Shown one piece after another: positions 15,568-24,405 of a stretch of DNA of 64,000 nucleotides (within the stretch, counting starts at the first letter, position 1; every line of letters starts with the position of its first letter). The notes under the pieces are model-generated. The model did no database searches. It was not told where the DNA came from and saw only the letters and a list, made by a program, of their open reading frames with translations. The stretch comes from Chitinophagales bacterium. GTDB lineage: Bacteria; Bacteroidota; Bacteroidia; Chitinophagales; Chitinophagaceae. A program made the position numbers and the translations under genes. The stretch covers positions 1 through 64,000 of the forward strand of contig JAJPKJ010000022.1 in assembly GCA_021323755.1 (NCBI GenBank), given 5' to 3'.

Positions 15568-16239
15568 ATGGATGTTCAAATTGAAGAGAGCTGGAAAAAA
15601 GTTTTGCTCCAAGAATTTTCCCAACCCTATTTTGCAGGTATTGTTTCCTTTTTAAAAGCAGAAAAATCATCCGGTAAGATTGTTTACCCACCCGGTAAAT
15701 TTATTTTCAATGCCTTCAATACAACTCCTTTCGACAAGGTAAAAATTGTTTTGCTCGGCCAAGACCCGTATCATGGACCGGGACAGGCTCATGGATTAAG
15801 TTTCTCTGTTCCTAACTGTATCCCTCAACCACCTTCGTTAATAAATATATTCAAAGAACTCCATAATGATATTGGTTTAGCCATCCCCAATCATGGCAAC
15901 CTGACACATTGGGCTGAACAAGGTGTGTTATTATTGAACGCATCATTGACGGTAAGGGCCAATGAGCCGATGAGTCATTCAAAAATCGGTTGGTCACAAT
16001 TTACCGACGCTGTGATCAAAAAAGTTTCTGAGCAAAAAAATAATGTTGTGTTTTTGCTTTGGGGAAAATTCGCGCAGGAAAAACAAGCCTTGATTGACAG
16101 CGAAAAACACCTGGTATTAAAAGCGGCACACCCATCTCCTTTTTCGGCTGACCGAGGTTTTTTTGGATGTCGTCATTTTTCAAAGGCCAATGAATATTTG
16201 GTTCAGCATCGAATTGACCCTGTTGACTGGAAGCTTTGA
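15568..16239 (+). CDS. ung: uracil-DNA glycosylase, family 1
   Basis: A 223-residue enzyme that removes uracil from DNA by cleaving the N-glycosidic bond, the first step of base-excision repair. Motif GQDPYHG (64-70) holds the catalytic Asp66 that activates water. LLLNASLTV and FLLWGKFAQ follow, and the C-terminal HPSPFSADRGFFG motif with His188 forms the minor-groove intercalation loop. The length fits family 1. The ATG directly follows the inverted-repeat element. The stop is embedded in a 9-bp hairpin (16237-16259). Confidence 0.96.
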   Translation: MDVQIEESWKKVLLQEFSQPYFAGIVSFLKAEKSSGKIVYPPGKFIFNAFNTTPFDKVKIVLLGQDPYHGPGQAHGLSFSVPNCIPQPPSLINIFKELHNDIGLAIPNHGNLTHWAEQGVLLLNASLTVRANEPMSHSKIGWSQFTDAVIKKVSEQKNNVVFLLWGKFAQEKQALIDSEKHLVLKAAHPSPFSADRGFFGCRHFSKANEYLVQHRIDPVDWKL

Positions 16240-16259
16240 TCAATTGAAAAAATTGATCA
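16237..16259 (+). terminator. hairpin overlapping the ung stop codon
   Basis: TGATCAATT (16237-16245) pairs perfectly with AATTGATCA (16251-16259) around GAAAA. The stem begins at the TGA stop. There is no T-run, so termination is possible but not assured; transcript protection is an alternative role. Confidence 0.4.
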
Positions 16260-16332
16260 TCTAAAATCGATTCGTACCTAACTGTGATCAATAAACGTTT
16301 ATTAATTCAAAAAAAATCATGTAATTCGTGTG

Positions 16333-17079
16333 ATGAAATTCCTTAAAGAAATAGTCGGTCGCATATTAGCCTTGTGGACATTATTGGTGTTCGTAGTTAC
16401 TTTTATATTGTTTATGTTTCCGTTCATGATGTTTTGTTATTTCAAACCTGATCCCTTAAAAACATTTCGGTTTGTAAGATTCTCACAATATTGGATGAAC
16501 ACCTTTTTTTTTCTCACCGGTTGCTCACTAAAAGTCAAAGGAAAAGAAAATTTTGCGGAGGGTGAAACTTATATTGTTGTTTGCAATCACAATTCTTTTT
16601 TTGATGTTTTCATTGCATCACCACGAATTCCCGGCGGAAATAAAACAATCGCAAAAATTGAATTGGCAAGAATTCCTGTTTTCAATTGGGTGTACAAAGC
16701 GGGCTCCGTGTTAGTGGACAGAAAAAGCGATCGCAGTCGCGCAGAAAGTTTTTTGCAGATGAAAGCCGTACTGGACATGGGTTTGCACATGTGCATCTAC
16801 CCGGAGGGAACCCGTAACAGGACGAATGAACCCCTCAAATCTTTTCACAATGGCGCTTTTAAGCTAGCCATTGACACGGGCAGGTCTATTATCCCCGCAG
16901 TTATTTTTAATACAAAAAAGGTATTGCCGGTTAACAAACCATTTTTCATGTGGCCACATAAAATGGAAATGCATTTTCTTCCTCCTGTTAAGGTTGAATC
17001 AAGAGACAATGTTGAAAGTCTTAAGAAAAAAGTTTTTGAAATAATGAAAGTGCATTATGAGAAAGGGCTGAAGAACTGA
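16333..17079 (+). CDS. plsC: 1-acyl-sn-glycerol-3-phosphate acyltransferase (PlsC family)
   Basis: A 248-residue membrane-associated acyltransferase that converts lysophosphatidic acid to phosphatidic acid. An N-terminal transmembrane helix spans about residues 10-36. The catalytic HNSFFD (86-91, the HX4D motif) and the substrate-binding YPEGTR (156-161) are intact. GTG at 16330 could serve as start, but ATG at 16333 is the natural choice. The stop TGA abuts the stop of the convergent lptD-like gene; both sit in one TGATCA palindrome. The symbol reflects family membership; a different acyl acceptor is possible. Confidence 0.88.
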   Translation: MKFLKEIVGRILALWTLLVFVVTFILFMFPFMMFCYFKPDPLKTFRFVRFSQYWMNTFFFLTGCSLKVKGKENFAEGETYIVVCNHNSFFDVFIASPRIPGGNKTIAKIELARIPVFNWVYKAGSVLVDRKSDRSRAESFLQMKAVLDMGLHMCIYPEGTRNRTNEPLKSFHNGAFKLAIDTGRSIIPAVIFNTKKVLPVNKPFFMWPHKMEMHFLPPVKVESRDNVESLKKKVFEIMKVHYEKGLKN

Positions 17080-19857
17080 TCAATACCCTCCATTAAAATA
17101 ATTTGTTTTATTGATGTGCAAATCGCGCAGAATGGCGGATTTAGGACTCAGGCTGATGCTGAATGAACGAAACGGGCCAACTGGTGTCACATTGATTGCC
17201 ATCTGCCAGCAATGCATATCGCGGGAGATGGACATGGTTAAGGAATTTATTTGTGCATGCGTGACATCATAATACGCATTCATGCCGAGCTTCCATTTTT
17301 CTGTTAAATTAAAATCCCCGCTCCAGTTTAATGATTGTATTATGTTCGTGGTATAGCCACTATAATCTGGTTTCAATACACTGCTAAAATTTAAGGAGTA
17401 AGAAAGATTCAGGGACCACGTGATATTAAAATCCGCAAATTCAGCGGGATGGCTCCTTATATAATCCAACTGCGCCTGTTCTTCTTCAGCGGTCATCGGG
17501 ATTTGGTCGCTAACCGCCTTTTGTTTCTCTTCTTCTTTTTTCTGATCCTTGGGTTTGCTTTTAAAGCTGGTTGAAATAGCCAGGTTGCCACTTGTAATCC
17601 TGCCTAAAGAAAACTTCTTTCCCGGTTCATTCCAGGCATAGATATTTCTTTTGAATCCCAATGAATCAGTTTCATATGGATCTAATATAGCTCCTCCGGT
17701 AATATTTATTTTATCAAATAATGTACTTCTGAAATAAAATGAAATTGGTGAAAGTTTAAATGAATCGGCGAGATAATTATAACTTCCATTAAATCCAAAA
17801 CCATCTATTAATTTTATTTTTTTTGTTCCGCCATCACTGGTGTCGGATTCTGGTTTACGGACTTTTATCTCAAGACTATTATCCAATCCAAATGATATCC
17901 CGCCAAAAGTGCCTTCCCCAAAAGGTCCATAAAGGGATTGACTATAGTAGGACTGTCTGATGGTTCGCGAGGTAGTGTCCTGGGGATTGAGGTATTTGTT
18001 TGGATAATATTTTAATGTATAATAATCTTTACCCGCAAGATTTGGACTATAGGAAATGCTGATCGTCGGACGAATTACATGATGAATGCCTTGCAATTTA
18101 CTATCCTTCCCGAATTTATTGAAAGTACCAAAAATAGCGGTGCTCAGACTTAAACTAAATGAAGCGTTGCTCTCCGTATAAAATCCCCTGCTTAAAGTGG
18201 TGTCGACCTTGTTTGTCTTATCATCCCAAGCGTAATAACTTTTTCTGGTATACCAATTTTGTTGAAATGAAACGCCTGGTGAAATTTGCAATGCACCCAA
18301 TTGAGGTAATGTCAGCGAAATTGGCACACTATGATGTGCGCCAAATTGCATGGTATCAATAATTTTTTGGAAATTAAATGTCGAATCATAAAACGCGGTC
18401 TGATTTTGGAACGTGCTGCTTAACCCGATTCCTAGTTTTTCATACCATTTAGGCGTGCCGATAAAATCCTTTTTTTGCAATGGATAAAAAGTGGTCGCGG
18501 TAAAAGAAACATTGGGCAGGTTAACGGTGTATAGTCTTGTGACATTATTCTGACTATGACTTCCGCTGATAGATAAATTATATAATCCATTCCATGTTTT
18601 CGAATAACTGATCGATGAATTCAATGAGTTATTAAAACTCGCGGTTGGGTTAGTAAAAAGTGTTTTATTGTATTGGGATGATGCCACGTTCACGCTTGCT
18701 GTGAAAGTTGTTCCAGGTCTTGCTTTGGTATCCATGGTGTGACTCCAGGAAAGATTAAATGTTTTGGATTCGTCGAATTCAGTTTTACCGCTGCTGCTTA
18801 ATAATTTACTGTCCTGAAATGAAAAATTGAGTTGCCCACTATAATGATAGCGCACCCTATAGGTCGGCGTTAAATAGAAATTATATCCGCCATAGGAATA
18901 CAGATCAACCTTTGTGGTTATATCAAAATTATCGCTGAGTACCTTGTAATAGCCGAGCCCCGTTAAACCAAGTCCGAATTGCTGGCTTTGAATAAACACG
19001 GGTGGTAATAATCCGGAATGTCTTCCTTCGCTAATCGGGAAATAACCGAATGGAATATAAATGGGCAACGGCACGCCTTCAAATTCAGGATGTATTGGAC
19101 CTGAAATGGCCATTTTTCCATTGATCACTTTTAATTTATTTGCCCGAAAGGCAAAATGTGGCGTATCCAGATTGCAGGTCGTAAACCTTCCGTGAAGCGC
19201 ATAAAAAACATTTGGCGAAACTTTCTTCATCACTTCACCATACACGTACATTTCTCCGGATTTCGTATTTGATGAACGGGTAATTCCTTTTGATGTTTTC
19301 ATATTGTAGATGATGGAGTCCGCCTGCATTTCCGTTCCTGTCTGGGTCATTTTTGGTTGACCAAGGATTTTCCCTGCCGTATCGGTGATATAGGTTGCCG
19401 TTACAATTTGTTTTTCCTGGTCCATTTCGATTTTATAAGCGTCGAGGGTAAGATCTTTATGCTTGGCATTTGCCGCATTGTACATGGTTATCTTATTGGT
19501 GGGGACATCCAGCACAATGGAATCGGTTGCGCTGTAGTTGATCGGCGCGTCGAGGGAGTCTTTTGATATTTTAACTTCAAAAGTATCTATGGTCTCTCCA
19601 AAAGAATAATTTAAGACTTCATGCAACAGTTTATTATCAATGCTGTCTGTTCTTTTATAAGGAATGGTATCTCTAATAATTTCATAGTTTGATATATCCT
19701 TAAAAGGAACCGTATCCTGCTGAGGAGTGAATATTTTATAAAAATTATGATAAGGAGAATAATTTGCAGTGCTGCTATGCGTTACAAAAAAGAATAACAC
19801 GCCAAAAATCAATACCGGAAAATATTTTGAAGTAATTTTGCGTGCTTTATTGTACAT
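17080..19857 (-). CDS. lptD: LptD-like outer-membrane LPS-assembly protein
   Basis: A 925-residue outer-membrane protein. After a hydrophobic signal (about residues 12-31) comes an OstA-like beta-jellyroll region (about 105-260: DSIVLDVPTNKITMY..., then repeated strands such as ADSIIYNMKT and GEMYVYGEVMKK). The rest is a large beta-barrel of alternating strands ending in a polar-aromatic C-terminus. In Gram-negative bacteria LptD inserts lipopolysaccharide into the outer leaflet. Neighbouring divergent genes for an amidase, an MCE protein and a second OstA-like protein fit an envelope role. A short Lys/Glu-rich, likely periplasmic or surface loop lies near 770-800. Confidence 0.82.
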   Translation of the reverse strand: MYNKARKITSKYFPVLIFGVLFFFVTHSSTANYSPYHNFYKIFTPQQDTVPFKDISNYEIIRDTIPYKRTDSIDNKLLHEVLNYSFGETIDTFEVKISKDSLDAPINYSATDSIVLDVPTNKITMYNAANAKHKDLTLDAYKIEMDQEKQIVTATYITDTAGKILGQPKMTQTGTEMQADSIIYNMKTSKGITRSSNTKSGEMYVYGEVMKKVSPNVFYALHGRFTTCNLDTPHFAFRANKLKVINGKMAISGPIHPEFEGVPLPIYIPFGYFPISEGRHSGLLPPVFIQSQQFGLGLTGLGYYKVLSDNFDITTKVDLYSYGGYNFYLTPTYRVRYHYSGQLNFSFQDSKLLSSSGKTEFDESKTFNLSWSHTMDTKARPGTTFTASVNVASSQYNKTLFTNPTASFNNSLNSSISYSKTWNGLYNLSISGSHSQNNVTRLYTVNLPNVSFTATTFYPLQKKDFIGTPKWYEKLGIGLSSTFQNQTAFYDSTFNFQKIIDTMQFGAHHSVPISLTLPQLGALQISPGVSFQQNWYTRKSYYAWDDKTNKVDTTLSRGFYTESNASFSLSLSTAIFGTFNKFGKDSKLQGIHHVIRPTISISYSPNLAGKDYYTLKYYPNKYLNPQDTTSRTIRQSYYSQSLYGPFGEGTFGGISFGLDNSLEIKVRKPESDTSDGGTKKIKLIDGFGFNGSYNYLADSFKLSPISFYFRSTLFDKINITGGAILDPYETDSLGFKRNIYAWNEPGKKFSLGRITSGNLAISTSFKSKPKDQKKEEEKQKAVSDQIPMTAEEEQAQLDYIRSHPAEFADFNITWSLNLSYSLNFSSVLKPDYSGYTTNIIQSLNWSGDFNLTEKWKLGMNAYYDVTHAQINSLTMSISRDMHCWQMAINVTPVGPFRSFSISLSPKSAILRDLHINKTNYFNGGY

Positions 19858-20028
19858 ATTGGTCGTTGATCGGTAAATGGGTTTTCAAGGTTGGGTTAAT
19901 TCTTTATATACGAAATTCGTTTGCAAATAAACACCAATTGATTGATTATAAAAGCATCGCAAAAATAACTATTAGACCATTAAGATTTTGTGAAGATATT
20001 ACTACTACCCCGTTAAAACAAAGACACT

Positions 20029-21006
20029 ATGGTTAAAAAAATGGCTGCTCTGATGATTCCCGCGCTGATGTGCTTTATGATTTCATTTAACAAAATTTCA
20101 CCTATTGCTGCCCAAAAACCGGGATTACATACCATAATTGTTGATGCAGGACATGGCGGCCAGTTTCATGGAACAAGGGGATTGATTTCAAAAGAAGAAG
20201 ATGTTACACTGGACATTGCATTGAAATTGGGAGAAGCAATCAAAAAAGAATTTCCCGAAGTTAAAGTTGTTTATACCAGAACTGTCGCCGGTTCAGTAGA
20301 AAATGCTACAACTCTAAAAGAAGATTTGCATAATCGCGCTCAAATTGCTAACCAGGCAAAAGGTGATTTATTTATAAGCATACATTGTGATGCAACCCCG
20401 AAACCTCCTGGGGGCTATTATTTGAAGCGTGTTATTGGTCATAAAAAGAAGTTGGAATATGTAGGAAAAGGGAAAAAGAAAAGAAAGAAAATGGTCAACG
20501 CTCCGATCTATGAATCTTATTGGGTAAAAAACATGATGACAGGTGTTACTCCATACATCTGGAAAGCCGAAAAAACATCAGATAAAGTGAATGCAATTAA
20601 TGATGAAAGTGGTGGTGAAGAATTTGACGATAGCACCGGCAATGTGGAGTGGGATACAGAATCGCCCGAAGCAAAAATGCGTGCGCAATTATACGAACAA
20701 AAATATTTCAGAAAAAGCGCAGTTTTCGCCTCAATTGTGAATGACGAATTTCAAAAAGCCGGCCGCAGAACCTGGGGAGTAAAGCAAAGAGATAAAGGCA
20801 TCCAGGTTCTCCAAGCTACAGGCATGCCAAGCGTGCTTATTGAAACTGGGTATTTAACCAACAAAGAAGAAGAGGAATATTTGAATAGTGATGATGGACA
20901 AAATGAAGTGGTGCAGGATATTATCGCTGCATTAAAAAGATATAAGCAGCAAATTGAAGGTACAAGAATAAGCTCAACTTCGTCAACTACTGACTCAAGT
21001 AAATAG
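20029..21006 (+). CDS. N-acetylmuramoyl-L-alanine amidase (Amidase_3)
   Basis: A 325-residue exported zinc amidase that cleaves the bond between muramic acid and the peptide stem. After a signal peptide (about 1-28) the zinc motif VDAGHGG (38-44, His42) is followed by a Glu near 56-57, then SIHCDA (His119), and the C-terminal VLIETGYLTN catalytic Glu. A Lys-rich insertion (GKGKKKRKK, about 150-158) and an acidic insert near 190-220 interrupt the domain, as is often seen in this phylum. It is divergent from lptD and followed by the MCE gene after 82 bases. Confidence 0.9.
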   Translation: MVKKMAALMIPALMCFMISFNKISPIAAQKPGLHTIIVDAGHGGQFHGTRGLISKEEDVTLDIALKLGEAIKKEFPEVKVVYTRTVAGSVENATTLKEDLHNRAQIANQAKGDLFISIHCDATPKPPGGYYLKRVIGHKKKLEYVGKGKKKRKKMVNAPIYESYWVKNMMTGVTPYIWKAEKTSDKVNAINDESGGEEFDDSTGNVEWDTESPEAKMRAQLYEQKYFRKSAVFASIVNDEFQKAGRRTWGVKQRDKGIQVLQATGMPSVLIETGYLTNKEEEEYLNSDDGQNEVVQDIIAALKRYKQQIEGTRISSTSSTTDSSK

Positions 21007-21054
21007 TTGAACCGCTGATTAGCTGATTTGTTATAACTTTCGACTAGCCAACGT

Positions 21055-21084
21055 TTCAACTTATCTGCCAATCCATTACATTTG
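21055..21084 (+). promoter_or_regulatory. promoter immediately upstream of the MCE gene
   Basis: TTTC (about 21054-21057) is separated by 19 bases from TACATTTG (21077-21084), a good -7 element. The ATG at 21089 is only four bases past the box, so transcription from it would start at or next to the start codon, giving a leaderless or nearly leaderless message. Confidence 0.5.
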
Positions 21085-21088
21085 TCGA

Positions 21089-22081
21089 ATGAAAATTTCT
21101 AACGAAACCAAGATCGGCGTATTAACTGCAGTATCCATCACCTTGTTGATTTTAGGTTTTAATTTTCTCAAAGGCAAAAGCCTTTTCGATCACACCAAAA
21201 AAATATATGCCGTTTTTAAAAGCGTGGAAGGAATGGAAACTTCCAATGCTGTACTGGTAAATGGGTTATCCATCGGCAATGTTACTGACATCAAAGAAAC
21301 GGATAAAAATATTGATGGCATCATTGTTACCATTACACTGAAGAAAGATGTCAATATTCCAAAAAATTCTGTGGCTGTCGTCAATCCCGGATTGATCACA
21401 TCTACAGCCATTATTATCTCAAAAGGGGATGCGACGGATTATTTAAAGGATGGAGACACGATCAACACAAAAGAAAAACCGGGACTGATATCGCAAGTGC
21501 AGGACAATATTAATCCGATCGTTACAAAACTCAGTGGCACCCTGATCTCTCTCGATTCGCTGGTTGAAGTGATCGGTTCGATGTTCGACCCAAAATTCAA
21601 AAATAGTTTCAGCAATATGTTCGCGCATCTTGCTGCTTCTTCAGCTTCACTTGAAATATTATTGAACACCCAAACTGGTGTACTTGCTCATTCATTGAAA
21701 AATGTTGACACGTTCACCCATAGTCTTGCCAACAATACCGGGCAAATAAATAAAACCTTGGACAATCTGCAAAAGGTAAGTACCGAACTTGCCAATGCAA
21801 AAATTGAAGATGCTGTTTCTTCCATGAAATCTACCATGAATGAACTAAAACTAACATTGGCAAAAGTCAACAGCAATAATGGTTCACTCGGATTATTGTT
21901 GAACGATAAAAAATTATATCAGAACCTGGAAAGTACCGCCAGAAGTATGAATATCCTGCTGGATGATTTGCGGGTACATCCAAAACGCTACGTTAATATT
22001 TCTGTGTTCGGGAAAAAAGATAAGAATGGATATCTAACTTCACCACTGGCCGACTCCACATCAAAATCGGGAGATAAATAA
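21089..22081 (+). CDS. MCE/MlaD-family lipid-transport protein
   Basis: A 330-residue protein with one N-terminal transmembrane anchor (about residues 8-24) and an MCE domain (about 38-115: AVFKSVEGMETSNAVLVNGLSIGNV is typical). A long helical, Asn/Ser/Leu-rich region follows (about 130-290), likely a coiled coil or needle. MCE proteins form hexameric rings carrying lipids between membranes. The dedicated permease and ATPase partners are not in this window. It is followed after three bases by the OstA-like gene, so the two are probably cotranscribed. Confidence 0.87.
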   Translation: MKISNETKIGVLTAVSITLLILGFNFLKGKSLFDHTKKIYAVFKSVEGMETSNAVLVNGLSIGNVTDIKETDKNIDGIIVTITLKKDVNIPKNSVAVVNPGLITSTAIIISKGDATDYLKDGDTINTKEKPGLISQVQDNINPIVTKLSGTLISLDSLVEVIGSMFDPKFKNSFSNMFAHLAASSASLEILLNTQTGVLAHSLKNVDTFTHSLANNTGQINKTLDNLQKVSTELANAKIEDAVSSMKSTMNELKLTLAKVNSNNGSLGLLLNDKKLYQNLESTARSMNILLDDLRVHPKRYVNISVFGKKDKNGYLTSPLADSTSKSGDK

Positions 22082-22084
22082 TTC

Positions 22085-23737
22085 ATGAGGCAATTCCTTT
22101 TTTTTCTCTTAATAAACTTTATTGGCATCAACCATTTGTTTGCACAGGGACAGGTTGTATTTCATGGTTCCGGTAATAGCAAAGATTCTGTTCGCATCAT
22201 CCGGATCATTAATGCCGACAATTATAAATACAAGAAAAAAGATTCCCTCTCTGAATTGATATTTCTGATCGGCAATGTCCATTTGGTGGAAAACAGTACC
22301 GATTTTTTTTGTGATAGCATGGTAATGGATCAAAAAGACAACTATCTGGAAGCTTTCGGCAATGCAAGGATCATTGACAAGGATTCCGCGAACAAGACCT
22401 CTTCAAATGTCACCAACATCAACTCTCAATACCTAAAATATCTTGTTGATAAGAAATATGTTTATTTTAAAAAAGATGTGAAGTTGTTTGATGGAAAGAA
22501 TTCTCTCTACACGAACGATCTGCAGTATGATCTGAATCAGAAAATAGGGATTTATGCAGATGGTGGAAAAGTGGTCACAGATTCAAGTGTGCTCACCAGT
22601 AAAAGAGGAACCTATTATGCCGACACAAAAGATGTTTATTTCAGAGATAAGGTGGTGATGAAAGATCCGCAATCCAATCTTACTGCCGATTCTCTTTTAT
22701 ATAATACAGACACAAAACTGGCCACTTTTATTTCAGAAACAAATATTATTGATAGCGCCGGAAATACCATTCATACAAGGGATGGAACATACGATATGAA
22801 AAATCATCGTGCGCATTTCACCAAACGCACGGTAATTACCAATGCAGCGCAAATGATAACCGGCGATGATGTTCATTTTGATGATAGCACCGGAATTAGT
22901 ATTGCCACCGGGAATGCCATATTCACTGACACAACTGAAGGTGTCTCGGTTCGCGGAGATTATCTTATCGCCAACAGGAAAACAAACACTTTTCTTGCCA
23001 CCCAAAAACCGGTAATGGTACTAAAACAGGATGCTGATTCCATTTATGTTGCCGCTGACACATTATTTTCAGGAAGATTGTCTGATTCCGTTTTTATGGA
23101 TACTGCTCGCCGTGAGAAAGATACCTTAAGAAATTTCACCACCATTAATACGCAAAAAGAAAATGATACCAGTCGGCGATATATCCAGGGGTATCATCAC
23201 GTGCGTATCTTCTCCGATTCACTGCAAGCTGTTTCTGACAGTTTATTTTATTCAGGAAGAGATTCTGTGTTTCAGCTGTTCAATGACCCTGTGGTATGGG
23301 CAAATGGAGATCAGATCACCGGAGACACGATCTATCTATACACAAAAAATAAAAAACCGAAACGATTATTTGTTTTTGAAAACGCGATGGCTGTTGATAA
23401 ATACGGTTCGAACATGTACAACCAGATAAAAGGAAAAACAATTAACGGATATTTTAAAGACGGAACACTTGACTACATGCGGGCAAAAGGAAACGCTGAA
23501 AGTGTTTATTATACAACCGATGATAAGAAGGCGCTCGTGGGTATTAATAAAGTTACAAAGGCTGATGTGATAGATATGATCTTTGAAGACAGAAAATTAA
23601 ATAAAGTGGTTTTGCGAAATGATGTGGAAGGCGTAATGATGCCGGTTCGAGGCGCCAATCTTGCAGATCTGCGATTGCGTAATTTTAAATGGCTGGAACA
23701 GCGAAGACCAAAAACGAAATTCGAGTTGTTCGAATAA
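22085..23737 (+). CDS. OstA/LptA-like periplasmic LPS-transport protein
   Basis: A 550-residue secreted protein (signal peptide about 1-20, ending LFA-Q) composed of repeated OstA-type beta-strand units. Examples are FFCDSMVMDQKDNYLEAFGNARI, LYTNDLQYDLNQK and the later LTADSLLYN and QAVSDSLFYS units. Such jellyroll repeats form the periplasmic LPS bridge (LptA) or the N-terminus of LptD. The length and repeat number are larger than in proteobacterial LptA, as is usual for Bacteroidota OstA-like proteins. It is translationally close to the MCE gene. A direct role in LPS transport is inferred from the fold and from lptD nearby. Confidence 0.83.
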   Translation: MRQFLFFLLINFIGINHLFAQGQVVFHGSGNSKDSVRIIRIINADNYKYKKKDSLSELIFLIGNVHLVENSTDFFCDSMVMDQKDNYLEAFGNARIIDKDSANKTSSNVTNINSQYLKYLVDKKYVYFKKDVKLFDGKNSLYTNDLQYDLNQKIGIYADGGKVVTDSSVLTSKRGTYYADTKDVYFRDKVVMKDPQSNLTADSLLYNTDTKLATFISETNIIDSAGNTIHTRDGTYDMKNHRAHFTKRTVITNAAQMITGDDVHFDDSTGISIATGNAIFTDTTEGVSVRGDYLIANRKTNTFLATQKPVMVLKQDADSIYVAADTLFSGRLSDSVFMDTARREKDTLRNFTTINTQKENDTSRRYIQGYHHVRIFSDSLQAVSDSLFYSGRDSVFQLFNDPVVWANGDQITGDTIYLYTKNKKPKRLFVFENAMAVDKYGSNMYNQIKGKTINGYFKDGTLDYMRAKGNAESVYYTTDDKKALVGINKVTKADVIDMIFEDRKLNKVVLRNDVEGVMMPVRGANLADLRLRNFKWLEQRRPKTKFELFE

Positions 23738-23832
23738 TGATCACAAACTAAAACATTAAGAAACTTGTAACACAATGCGTTTAATACATTGGCATTATTT
23801 TCGTTCTTATGCAAACAAACAATCAACAAAAT

Positions 23833-24288
23833 ATGCGAAAAATAATCCTTTTATTTGCGTGCATTATCGCTGTAAGCTTTGCCAATAAAGCGTTTTCGCA
23901 GGATTATAAAGTGGCGATCGGCATTCGCTTCAGCTCGCCATCTCCTACATTAAGCAATTCTGTTTCCATAAAATATTTTATGAATGATCGTGACGCCGTT
24001 GAAGGATTGATCTCTTTTGGAACCCGTTTTGGAATTGGCGGATTATATGAAGTGCATCAACTCATTGGCGCCACTCCTGCCTTTACCTGGTTTTATGGTG
24101 GTGGCGCTTATATAGGTGTGCAGGATAATACGACCTTTGTCGGTCCCACAGGTGTTATCGGAATTGATTATAAATTTCAAAATGCACCGATAAATCTTTC
24201 ACTCGATTGGAAACCTGAACTCGATATTGTCCCCAGCATTAATTTCGTTCCCGACGCATTTGGTTTGACTGCTCGATTTACTTTCTGA
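23833..24288 (+). CDS. small outer-membrane beta-barrel-like secreted protein
   Basis: A 151-residue protein with a signal peptide (about 1-22, KAFSQ) and alternating amphipathic strands ending in ARFTF, the aromatic C-terminus of outer-membrane barrels. The ATG at 23833 precedes a regular signal peptide, so the in-frame start at 23809 is not used. There is no specific family assignment. Gly-rich turns (FYGGGAYIG) and short strands suggest an eight-strand barrel. It lies about 100 bases after the OstA-like gene and may be independent. Confidence 0.72.
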   Translation: MRKIILLFACIIAVSFANKAFSQDYKVAIGIRFSSPSPTLSNSVSIKYFMNDRDAVEGLISFGTRFGIGGLYEVHQLIGATPAFTWFYGGGAYIGVQDNTTFVGPTGVIGIDYKFQNAPINLSLDWKPELDIVPSINFVPDAFGLTARFTF

Positions 24289-24405
24289 TATTCTCTGAAC
24301 CATACGCTGGTGGACTTTAGAAAGGGCATGATCCTGAATAATTCAACACTATCCGGTAACCGAATATGAATGATTCGTGTTGTTGGAAATAATTGGTGAT
24401 ATCGA

